A stretch of DNA of 14,726 bases from Chloroflexota bacterium. Lineage in GTDB: Bacteria; Chloroflexota; Dehalococcoidia; Bin125. The stretch is from assembly GCA_026707335.1 (NCBI GenBank), contig JAPOXB010000248.1, forward strand, positions 3,461 through 18,186, read 5' to 3'. The notes beneath the pieces were generated by a model. That model did not search any database. It had not been told where the DNA came from and saw only the letters and a list, made by a program, of their open reading frames with translations. Each line of letters opens with the position of its first letter. The stretch's first letter is position 1. The position numbers and the translations under genes were made by a program. Below, piece after piece: positions 1 through 6,042 of this stretch.

Positions 1-149
1 CCGGGCACGAGCGGGTACTCTATGCCGGGCTGGAGGAGCACGAGGTGGAGATCGAGCGCCGGGAGCGGGGCATCCCCTACCACCCGGAGGTCATCGCCTG
101 GTTCCGCCAGACCACCGCCGAACTCGGCCTGCCCGACCACCTGGGCTGA
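1..149 (+). CDS. Ldh-family (malate/L-lactate/ureidoglycolate-type) oxidoreductase, C-terminal fragment
   Basis: Only the last 48 codons are present. The frame begins at base 3 and ends at the TGA at 147-149; the N-terminus lies outside the window. The fragment has the look of an Ldh-family (malate/L-lactate dehydrogenase type 2) C-terminus: a VLYAGLEEHE segment, then an acidic/basic helix, then RGIPYHPEV and a terminal AELGLPDHLG. Known members are NAD(P)-dependent oxidoreductases of 2-hydroxyacids, including malate, L-lactate, sulfolactate and ureidoglycolate dehydrogenases. The catalytic residues and cofactor site are not in view, so no substrate can be assigned. The next gene starts 41 bases downstream on the same strand, which suggests one operon. 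The family call rests on the C-terminal pattern alone and is moderate in strength. Confidence 0.65.
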   Translation, partial: GHERVLYAGLEEHEVEIERRERGIPYHPEVIAWFRQTTAELGLPDHLG

Positions 150-190
150 GGCCGCACACCGAAGCCCGCACAACACAAGAGGAGCGCCGC

Positions 191-1198
191 ATGCCTTCCG
201 CACCGACAAGCAGCACCGTCTACGAGCCCGTCGCCGGCTGGGCGAAGATCCCGCACGGCTTCTGGCTGCGCGAGGCGACGTCCGTGGCCGTGGACGCGCA
301 GGACCGGGTCTACGTCTTCAACCGGGGCAACATGCCGATGCTCGTCTTCGACGCCGACGGCAACCTCATCGACCACTGGGGCAACGCCACGCCGCACGGC
401 GGCCAGCACGAGATCGAGGACCCCTACGGGCTCAAGCGGCTGGTCTGGGACGGCGTCGAGTACGGCTGGCCGCACTCCGTGCGGGTCGACCCGGCGGGCG
501 CGCTGTGGCTCGTCGACGTGCACCAGCACCAGCTCACGAAGACGGACACCTCGGGGACGCCGCTCATGACGCTGGGCGGATCGCCCGCCCCGCCGCAGAG
601 CGGCGATCCGTTCAACAAGCCCACCGACGTCGCGATCAACGCGGCGACGGGCGACATCTTCGTCAGCGACGGCTACGGCAATTCGCGCGTGCACCGCTAC
701 ACGGCGGAGGGCGAGCACGTGCTGTCGTGGGGGGAGTCGGGCGCCGACGACGGCCAGTTCAGCCTGCCCCACAACATCTCCATGGTCGACGACGAGCACG
801 TGATCGTCTGCGACCGCGAGAACCACCGCGTGCAGGTGTTCACGGTCGACGGGGCCTGGGTGCGGACCTGGCACGCGCACCACGCCGTCGCGGTGACGCG
901 CGGCCGCGGCGCCGACGATGCGCTCTACGTCGCCGAGCAGGGGCCGCCGCCGGTCCAGTACGGCGTGCCCAACCTGGGGCACCGGGTGTCGGTCTTCTCG
1001 CCCGACGGCGAACTCATCAATCGCTTCGGGGCGCCGCTGCCCGGCGAAGCGCCGAATCAGTTTCTCTGGCCGCACTCGATCGCGACCGACTCGCGCGGCG
1101 ACGTGTACGTGGCGGAGGTGTCGTACGTCGAGGTGGGCGCGCGCATGAAGCCGCCGCGGGAGATGGTCAGCCTGCGCAAGTGGCGGCGGACGGACTAG
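191..1198 (+). CDS. Peptidyl-alpha-hydroxyglycine alpha-amidating lyase (PAL)-like NHL beta-propeller
   Basis: The 335-residue protein is built of NHL-type repeats and should form a six-bladed propeller. It matches the lyase half of animal peptidylglycine amidating enzyme closely. Segments FNKPTDVAIN (141-150), FVSDGYGNSR (157-166), GQFSLPHNI (188-196) and CDRENHRVQ (207-215) line up with the PAL core. The PAL metal-ligand histidines appear as H95 (WPHS), H194 (LPHN) and H295 (WPHS); the catalytic Tyr as Y162 and the catalytic Arg probably as R45 (NRG). PAL splits peptidyl-alpha-hydroxyglycine into an amide and glyoxylate. No signal peptide is visible, so the protein is probably cytoplasmic, and no monooxygenase (PHM) partner is in the window. 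The natural substrate may therefore be another hemiaminal. The start is set by AAGAGGAG six bases upstream of the ATG. The fold is near certain; the reaction is inferred from conserved residues. Confidence 0.85.
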   Translation: MPSAPTSSTVYEPVAGWAKIPHGFWLREATSVAVDAQDRVYVFNRGNMPMLVFDADGNLIDHWGNATPHGGQHEIEDPYGLKRLVWDGVEYGWPHSVRVDPAGALWLVDVHQHQLTKTDTSGTPLMTLGGSPAPPQSGDPFNKPTDVAINAATGDIFVSDGYGNSRVHRYTAEGEHVLSWGESGADDGQFSLPHNISMVDDEHVIVCDRENHRVQVFTVDGAWVRTWHAHHAVAVTRGRGADDALYVAEQGPPPVQYGVPNLGHRVSVFSPDGELINRFGAPLPGEAPNQFLWPHSIATDSRGDVYVAEVSYVEVGARMKPPREMVSLRKWRRTD

Positions 1199-1242
1199 CG
1201 GAGCAGCCGCGCAGGCCGCGGCGGAAAGCGAGAGGACTGTCG

Positions 1243-2211
1243 ATGGCGGATCGGATCGTGGTGCTGGACGGATACACGCTGAACCCGGGCGACATCAGTT
1301 GGTCGGGGCTCGAGGAGTTCGGCGAGTTGCGCGTGCACGATCGCACGCCCGACGACGCGATCCTGGAGCGCGCGGCGGGCGCGCGCTTCGCGCTGACCAA
1401 CAAGACGCCGCTCACGGCCGAGACGCTGGCGCAGCTCCCCGACCTCGCCTACATCGGCGTGCTGGCGACGGGCTACAACGTCGTCGACCTGGCCGCGGCG
1501 AAGGAGCGCGGCATCGTCGTGACGAACGTGCCGACCTACGGGACCGACTCCGTCGCGCAGCACGCGACGTCGCTGCTGCTGGAGCTGGTGCGCCAGCCGG
1601 CGCTGCACGCGGCGGCCGTCCGCGAGGGGGCCTGGACGCTGAGCGAGGATTGGTGCTTCGCCCTGACGCCGATCAGCGAGCTGAGCGGCAAGACATTCGG
1701 GGTGGTGGGGATCGGCCGCATCGGCCGGGCGCTGGCGCGGATCATGGCGGCGATGGGGATGTCGATCATCGCGCACGACGCCTACCCGCCGCCCGATGCG
1801 GCGCTGGACGGGCTCTCGGTGGAGTTCACGGAGCTGGACGACCTCTTCCGCCGCGCCGACGTGATCAGCCTGCACTGCCCGCTGACGCCCGAGACCGAGC
1901 ACCTGGTGAACGCCGAGCGGCTGGCGTTGGTCAAGCCGACCACCTACCTGCTCAACACGAGCCGCGGGCCGCTGGTCGACAATCAGGCGCTGGCCGACGC
2001 GCTGCGGGAGGGCCGCCTCGCGGGGGCGGGCCTGGACGTGCTGGACGTAGAGCCGCCGCCGCCCGACAATCCCCTTCTGACGGCGCCCAACTGCCTGATC
2101 ACGCCGCACATCGCCTGGTACGCGCGTGCCTCGCGGCAGCGGCTGATGGACATCGCCGTGGAGAACGTGCGGGCCTTCGTGGCCGGCGCACCGATCAACA
2201 CCGTCGGCTGA
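1243..2211 (+). CDS. hprA: D-2-hydroxyacid dehydrogenase, HprA-type (glycerate dehydrogenase/hydroxypyruvate reductase)
   Basis: The 322-residue length is normal for the D-isomer-specific 2-hydroxyacid dehydrogenase family. The N-terminal part and the end form the catalytic domain; the central part is a Rossmann fold with GIGRIG at 156-161 and an acidic residue, D179, ending beta-2, which favours NAD(H). The catalytic trio is R241 (NTSRGP), E270 (LDVEPP) and H289 (TPHIAW). The SEDWCFALTP stretch before the Rossmann domain and the TPHIAW...SRQRLMDIAVEN ending are typical of HprA-type glycerate dehydrogenases, which interconvert hydroxypyruvate and glycerate and often reduce glyoxylate. The ATG is chosen because AGAGGA lies six bases upstream and the domain starts there; the same frame stays open far upstream, but that part is a shadow of the previous gene. 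It sits 44 bases after the PAL-like gene and 58 before a second dehydrogenase. The exact substrate is inferred. Confidence 0.9.
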   Translation: MADRIVVLDGYTLNPGDISWSGLEEFGELRVHDRTPDDAILERAAGARFALTNKTPLTAETLAQLPDLAYIGVLATGYNVVDLAAAKERGIVVTNVPTYGTDSVAQHATSLLLELVRQPALHAAAVREGAWTLSEDWCFALTPISELSGKTFGVVGIGRIGRALARIMAAMGMSIIAHDAYPPPDAALDGLSVEFTELDDLFRRADVISLHCPLTPETEHLVNAERLALVKPTTYLLNTSRGPLVDNQALADALREGRLAGAGLDVLDVEPPPPDNPLLTAPNCLITPHIAWYARASRQRLMDIAVENVRAFVAGAPINTVG

Positions 2212-2236
2212 CCCGCGGTCGGCCGGCGCATCCAGG

Positions 2237-2251
2237 CCCCGCTCCGCGGGG
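2237..2251 (+). terminator. Small GC hairpin between the two dehydrogenase genes
   Basis: CCCCGC (2237-2242) and GCGGGG (2246-2251) form a perfect 6-bp stem with a three-base TCC loop. No T-run follows, so it is not a classical intrinsic terminator. It may pause transcription, tune the operon or stabilise the mRNA. In DNA this rich in GC, short stems also arise by chance. Confidence 0.2.
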
Positions 2252-2269
2252 ACCAGCACCGGAGGATCC

Positions 2270-3235
2270 ATGCCCCCCACGATCTACAACTGCGCCGTCG
2301 CCGAGCCCCACCTCACCGCCCGGCTGGCCGCCGCGGGCGACCTGCACCGCTTCGACGCCCGGGCCGGCGAAGCCGCCATCGCCGAGGCCGTGCGCGGGGC
2401 CGACGCCCTGCTGCTCCACCCCATGGTCCCCGTCGGCGAGCAGTTGCTGGCGGGCGCGCCCGACCTGAAGGTCGTGGCCACCACGTCGGTCGGCTTCAAC
2501 ACCTTCGACGTCGACCTGCTGACCCGGCACGGCGTCGCGCTGTGCAACACGCCGATCGTGCTCAACGACGCCGTCGCCGACCTGACGATCGCGCTGGTGC
2601 TGATGCTGTCGCGCGATCTGATGGGCTTCGAGCAGTTCTCGCGCAGCGGGGCGTGGGGACGGCGGGAGCCCTTGCCGGCGCTGGCGCACGACCCGGAGGG
2701 CAAGACGCTGGGCATCATCGGCTTCGGGCGCATCGGCCAGGAGGCCGCGCGGCGGGCGCACGCGTTCAAGATGAACGTGATCTGGTACGACGTGTTCAGC
2801 GAAGCGCCGCCGGAGGCGCCGGAGGCCACCTACCGCCCGCTCGACGACCTGCTGCGAGAGTCGGACTTCGTCACCCTGCACACGAACCTCACGCCCGGCG
2901 CCCCGCCCGTGATCGGCGAGCGGGAGTTGTCGTTGATGCGCCCCACCGCGTACCTGATCAACACGTCGCGGGGGCCGATCGTCGATCAGGCGGCGCTGAC
3001 GGCGGCGCTGCGGGCCAACACCATCGCCGGGGCCGGCCTCGACGTCCTGGAGGACGAGCCGCCGGACCCGAACGACCCGATCGTGACGCTGCCGAACGTG
3101 ATCACCTTCCCGCACATCGGCACGGCGACGGAGGAGACCCGGCTGGCCATGCGCGAGATGTCGGTCGACAACCTGCTGGCCGTGCTGGCGGGGGAGCCGC
3201 CGCGGGCCTGCGTCAATCCCAGCGTGCTGGGCTAA
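2270..3235 (+). CDS. D-2-hydroxyacid dehydrogenase, glyoxylate reductase (GRHPR/GyaR)-type
   Basis: This 321-residue protein is a second member of the D-2-hydroxyacid dehydrogenase family but clearly not a recent copy of its neighbour. The Rossmann motif is GFGRIG at 151-156, with D174 at the end of beta-2 (VIWYD) suggesting NADH. The catalytic residues are R234 (NTSRGP), E263 (LEDEPP) and H282 (FPHIGT). The ending FPHIGTATEETRLAM followed by a DNLLAVLAGEPP stretch and VNP is the pattern of glyoxylate/hydroxypyruvate reductases (GRHPR, GyaR), not the HIAW pattern of HprA. Expected reaction: reduction of glyoxylate to glycolate or of hydroxypyruvate to glycerate. GGAGGA lies just three to four bases before the ATG, a short but usable spacing. 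It is co-directional with the PAL-like and HprA-type genes. 2-Ketogluconate or another 2-ketoacid remains a possible substrate. Confidence 0.88.
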   Translation: MPPTIYNCAVAEPHLTARLAAAGDLHRFDARAGEAAIAEAVRGADALLLHPMVPVGEQLLAGAPDLKVVATTSVGFNTFDVDLLTRHGVALCNTPIVLNDAVADLTIALVLMLSRDLMGFEQFSRSGAWGRREPLPALAHDPEGKTLGIIGFGRIGQEAARRAHAFKMNVIWYDVFSEAPPEAPEATYRPLDDLLRESDFVTLHTNLTPGAPPVIGERELSLMRPTAYLINTSRGPIVDQAALTAALRANTIAGAGLDVLEDEPPDPNDPIVTLPNVITFPHIGTATEETRLAMREMSVDNLLAVLAGEPPRACVNPSVLG

Positions 3236-3257
3236 CGCGAAGGCGGCCGCGCGGCGC

Positions 3258-3263
3258 TATCCT
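3258..3263 (+). promoter_or_regulatory. Candidate -10 element TATCCT
   Basis: TATCCT lies within GCTATCCT in the 94-base gap before the MaoC-like gene, the widest gap in the left operon. Related TANC(C/A)T hexamers occur in other gaps upstream of genes in this window (7729, 8926, 14349). No clear -35 box is seen. A start near 3270 would leave a leader of about 60 bases. Confidence 0.3.
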
Positions 3264-3329
3264 GCATCGGCCCATTCGGCCGCCCGGCGCGCCCCGGCGG
3301 GCCGGAGCTTGCGTGCGAAGGATCCGAGC

Positions 3330-4418
3330 ATGAGCGACGCCCCGATGATCACCAGCCTCGACGAGTTCGAGGAGGAGTACCGCAAGGGCATCGGCCGGCA
3401 ACTCGAGCAGCGCTGGACGACGGCCGCCAGCCTCGACAACATCCGGCGCTGGGGCGACGGCGCCGGCGACTACAACCCGCTCTGGCGCGACCCCGACTAC
3501 GCGGCGCGCAGCCGCTTCCGTATGGTGACCGCGCCGCCGACGTTCATCTACGCGGTGTCGCTGGGCGTGCGGGCGGCGGAGGACGGCGCGATCGACCCGG
3601 CCCGCCTCTCGACGACGCACTTCCCGATGAACTACGCGGGCGGCGAGCTCGTCTTCCACCGCACGATCTGGCGCGGCGACGTGCTCACCGCCCAGGAGGA
3701 GGTGGGGCCGATCGTGCGCAAGCACAGCGAGCGCATCGGGCCCTTCGTGATCAACACGGGGCTCGTCTCGTACTACAACCAGCGCCAGGAGTTGGTCGCC
3801 TCGAAGAGCACGCGCATGGCCCGCTACCACAACCTGGGATCGGGCGCGACGATCGAGTACGATCGCGCGCCGCGCCGCGCCGACGCCGGCGAACCGGCCG
3901 ACCCGCTCGTCTGGGAGCGGACGCGCCGGGGGTCGGAGCCGCGCTACTGGGAGGACGTGTCGGTGGGGGACAAGCTGCCAATCCTGCCGAAGGGCACGTA
4001 CAGCGTGTCGGAGTTGTTCCTCTTCACGCACGGCGTGATGGGCACCTACCGCACGACGCGGGCGGCGCTGGAGAAGGAAGGCTCGGCCGAGCTGGGCGGC
4101 GGCGGCCGCTTCGACATGGAGCACGCGACGGAGCGCCGCAACATGCCCGGCCAGTTCGACTACGGGCCGCAGCGCGTCTGCTGGATGGCGCAGATCGTGA
4201 CCGACTGGATGGGCGACGCCGGCACGCTGCGGCGCATGCGCAACCAGATCCGCCACCCGAACGTCGTCGGCGACACCAACTTGGTGAACGGCGAGGTCGC
4301 CAAGACGTACGTCGAGGACGGCCGGCGCCTGGCCGACGTCGACGTGTGGGTCGAGAATCAGGCCGGCTTGCAGACCGCCATGAGCCTGGTCACCGTCGAG
4401 TTGCCCTCGCGCGCGTAG
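3330..4418 (+). CDS. MaoC/FAS1-like double hot-dog dehydratase
   Basis: The 362-residue protein is the size of two fused hot-dog domains. The first half holds GAGDYNPLWRDPDYA (44-58), matching the (R)-hydratase/MaoC motif, followed by TAPPTF. The second half begins near PRYWEDVSVGDKLP and carries the FDYGPQRVCW and HPNVVGDTN segments typical of MaoC/FAS1-like dehydratases. Family members add water to, or remove it from, CoA or ACP thioesters (enoyl-CoA hydratase 2, mesaconyl-CoA hydratase and many uncharacterised proteins). The catalytic His of the N-P-L-H motif is W52 here, while D47 and N49 remain. The ATG at 3330 is preferred over an in-frame TTG at 3309 because AAGGA (3318-3322) lies seven to eight bases upstream. 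It probably acts on a CoA thioester in the cytoplasm; the substrate is unknown. The acyl-CoA dehydrogenase further along could supply an enoyl-CoA. Confidence 0.82.
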   Translation: MSDAPMITSLDEFEEEYRKGIGRQLEQRWTTAASLDNIRRWGDGAGDYNPLWRDPDYAARSRFRMVTAPPTFIYAVSLGVRAAEDGAIDPARLSTTHFPMNYAGGELVFHRTIWRGDVLTAQEEVGPIVRKHSERIGPFVINTGLVSYYNQRQELVASKSTRMARYHNLGSGATIEYDRAPRRADAGEPADPLVWERTRRGSEPRYWEDVSVGDKLPILPKGTYSVSELFLFTHGVMGTYRTTRAALEKEGSAELGGGGRFDMEHATERRNMPGQFDYGPQRVCWMAQIVTDWMGDAGTLRRMRNQIRHPNVVGDTNLVNGEVAKTYVEDGRRLADVDVWVENQAGLQTAMSLVTVELPSRA

Positions 4419-4449
4419 CGCGGGCGGGCCGGCAGGGGAGGAGCATCGC

Positions 4450-4920
4450 ATGCCCAGCCGTCGCAAGAGCATCGAGATGACCGAGGAGGAGCAGCGCGAC
4501 TACCTCGCCAACGGCTACACGCTGCAGGTCGCGTCGAACGGGCCGCGCGGCGCGCCCCACCTCGCGGCGATGTGGTACTCGCTCGACGAGGAGGGGCTGA
4601 TCCAGTTCACCACCTTCACGAAGAGCCAGAAGATCGTGAACCTGCAACGCGACCCGCACATCACCTGCATGCTGGAGGACGGCAAGGCCTACTCGGAGTT
4701 GCGCGGGCTGGTGGTCGAGGGGACGGCGGAGTTGACCATCGGGGATGTCGAGGCGACGCTCGCGGTCATGCGGCGCAGCCCGGAGAAGTACCCCGGCGGC
4801 GCCAATACCGAACAGAGCGAAGAGCAGGCGCGGCGCATCGCCTCCAAGCGCTGCGTCGTCAAGGTGCGGCCGTCGAAGATCTACAGCTGGGACCACAACA
4901 AGCTGGGCGGCGTCTACTGA
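4450..4920 (+). CDS. PPOX-class (pyridoxamine 5'-phosphate oxidase-like split-barrel) FMN/F420-dependent protein
   Basis: The 156-residue protein has the usual length and pattern of a small split-barrel flavin/deazaflavin enzyme. It shows NGPRGAPHLAAMWYSLDEEG near residues 30-50, a TKSQKIVNLQRDPHI cofactor-contact segment near 57-71, and the closing SWDHNKLGGVY that is common in the TIGR03618-like group (probable F420-dependent PPOX class). Such proteins bind FMN or F420 as dimers and catalyse hydride transfers or sometimes bind haem. The true cofactor and substrate cannot be read from sequence. A strong GGGGAGGAG site ends six bases before the ATG. The gene follows the dehydratase by 31 bases and precedes the aldo/keto reductase by 58, consistent with one transcript. 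Confidence 0.85.
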   Translation: MPSRRKSIEMTEEEQRDYLANGYTLQVASNGPRGAPHLAAMWYSLDEEGLIQFTTFTKSQKIVNLQRDPHITCMLEDGKAYSELRGLVVEGTAELTIGDVEATLAVMRRSPEKYPGGANTEQSEEQARRIASKRCVVKVRPSKIYSWDHNKLGGVY

Positions 4921-4978
4921 CGGCGCGGCGGCGGGACATCCATCCGGAGACAGACAGTTCAACAGAACGGAGATTTCG

Positions 4979-6022
4979 ATGGAACAGCGCACATTCGGCG
5001 ACACGGACCTCGTCACCTCGGCGATCGGGTTCGGGACGTGGGAGATGAGCACGACGATGTACGGCGACATCGACGTCGATGACGCGTCGCGGGCCGTGAA
5101 CGCGGCGATCGACGCCGGCATCACGCTGATGGACACGGCCGAGGTCTACGGGCCGTACCACTCGGAGCGGCTGCTGGCGAAGGCGCTGGGGGAGCGCCGC
5201 GACGAGATCGTGCTGGTCACGAAGGTGGGCTTCCGCTGGGAGCCGAAGGATCCGAACGCCGACCCGGTGCTGACCGACAACAAGGGCAACGACGGCACGC
5301 ACGACAACATCATCAAGTGCGCGGAGGGCTGCCTGCAGCGGCTGGAGACGGACTGCATCGACCTGCTGCTGATGCACTGGCCCGACCATGACACGCCGAT
5401 CGCCGAGACGATCGGCGCGTTCGAGGAGTTGAAGCAGGCGGGCAAGATTCGCCATTACGGCGTCTCGAACTACAGCGTGGCGATGATGGAGGAGGCCAAC
5501 CGGCACGGGAAGATCGCCACCAACCAGGTGGGCTATCACCTGTACGACCAGCGCATGGACGCCGAGGTGCTGCCCTGGTGCGGCGCCAACGGCGTGGGCT
5601 TCATGGGCTACGGGACGCTCGGCTTCGGCCTGCTGACGGGCGCGTTCAGCGAGGAGACGACCTTCCCGGAGGACGACTGGCGCAGCGACGGCAACATGTT
5701 CGGGGTGCCGCAGTTCCAGGGGGAGCCCCTCCAGAACGCGGTCCGCGCGACGCGGCGGCTGGCGGAGTTCGCCGACGGGTACGGCAAGTCGGTGGCCCAG
5801 TTGGCGATCGCCTGGGCGCTGGGGAACCCGGCGGTCACGGTCAGCCTGGTGGGGATGCGCAACGAGCGCGAACTGGCGGAGAACATCGCGGCGGCCGACT
5901 GGCGGCTGAGCGACGACGAACGCGCCACCATCGCGGCGATCCTGGAGGAAGAGGGGGTGCCCTCCCACCTCGACACCCCGCAGCTGCTGGGGAATCCTCG
6001 CCGGCGCCGGCCCGCCGACTAG
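4979..6022 (+). CDS. Aldo/keto reductase
   Basis: The 347-residue protein is a full-length (alpha/beta)8 aldo/keto reductase. The catalytic tetrad is visible as D52 (DTAEVYG), Y57, K82 (VTKVG) and H133 (LMHWPD). The KIRHYGVSNYS segment (156-166) and the VSLVGMRNERELAENIAA segment near the end, which normally contacts NADP(H), are both in place. It should reduce aldehydes or ketones, or oxidise sugars or hydroxy compounds, in the cytoplasm. ACGGAG lies about six bases before the ATG; the same frame is open further upstream but overlaps the PPOX gene and is discarded. It is the last gene of the left plus-strand run and converges with the TPP enzyme, with only 17 bases between the stop codons. 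The substrate is not predictable. Confidence 0.92.
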   Translation: MEQRTFGDTDLVTSAIGFGTWEMSTTMYGDIDVDDASRAVNAAIDAGITLMDTAEVYGPYHSERLLAKALGERRDEIVLVTKVGFRWEPKDPNADPVLTDNKGNDGTHDNIIKCAEGCLQRLETDCIDLLLMHWPDHDTPIAETIGAFEELKQAGKIRHYGVSNYSVAMMEEANRHGKIATNQVGYHLYDQRMDAEVLPWCGANGVGFMGYGTLGFGLLTGAFSEETTFPEDDWRSDGNMFGVPQFQGEPLQNAVRATRRLAEFADGYGKSVAQLAIAWALGNPAVTVSLVGMRNERELAENIAAADWRLSDDERATIAAILEEEGVPSHLDTPQLLGNPRRRRPAD

Positions 6023-6042
6023 CGCGCGGCCGCGGCGCGCTA
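6020..6042. terminator. Perfect inverted repeat joining two convergent stop codons
   Basis: TAGCGCGC (6020-6027) and GCGCGCTA (6035-6042) form a perfect 8-bp inverted repeat around a 7-base loop. Each arm ends in the TAG stop codon of one of the two converging genes. A T-tract is missing on both sides, so if it terminates transcription it does so as a GC hairpin serving both directions. Confidence 0.4.

Noticed and set aside
22..1242. Upstream extension of the HprA-type gene to base 22
   Set aside because: It overlaps the Ldh fragment and the entire PAL-like gene, and the dehydrogenase family starts at the ATG at 1243 with its own ribosome site.
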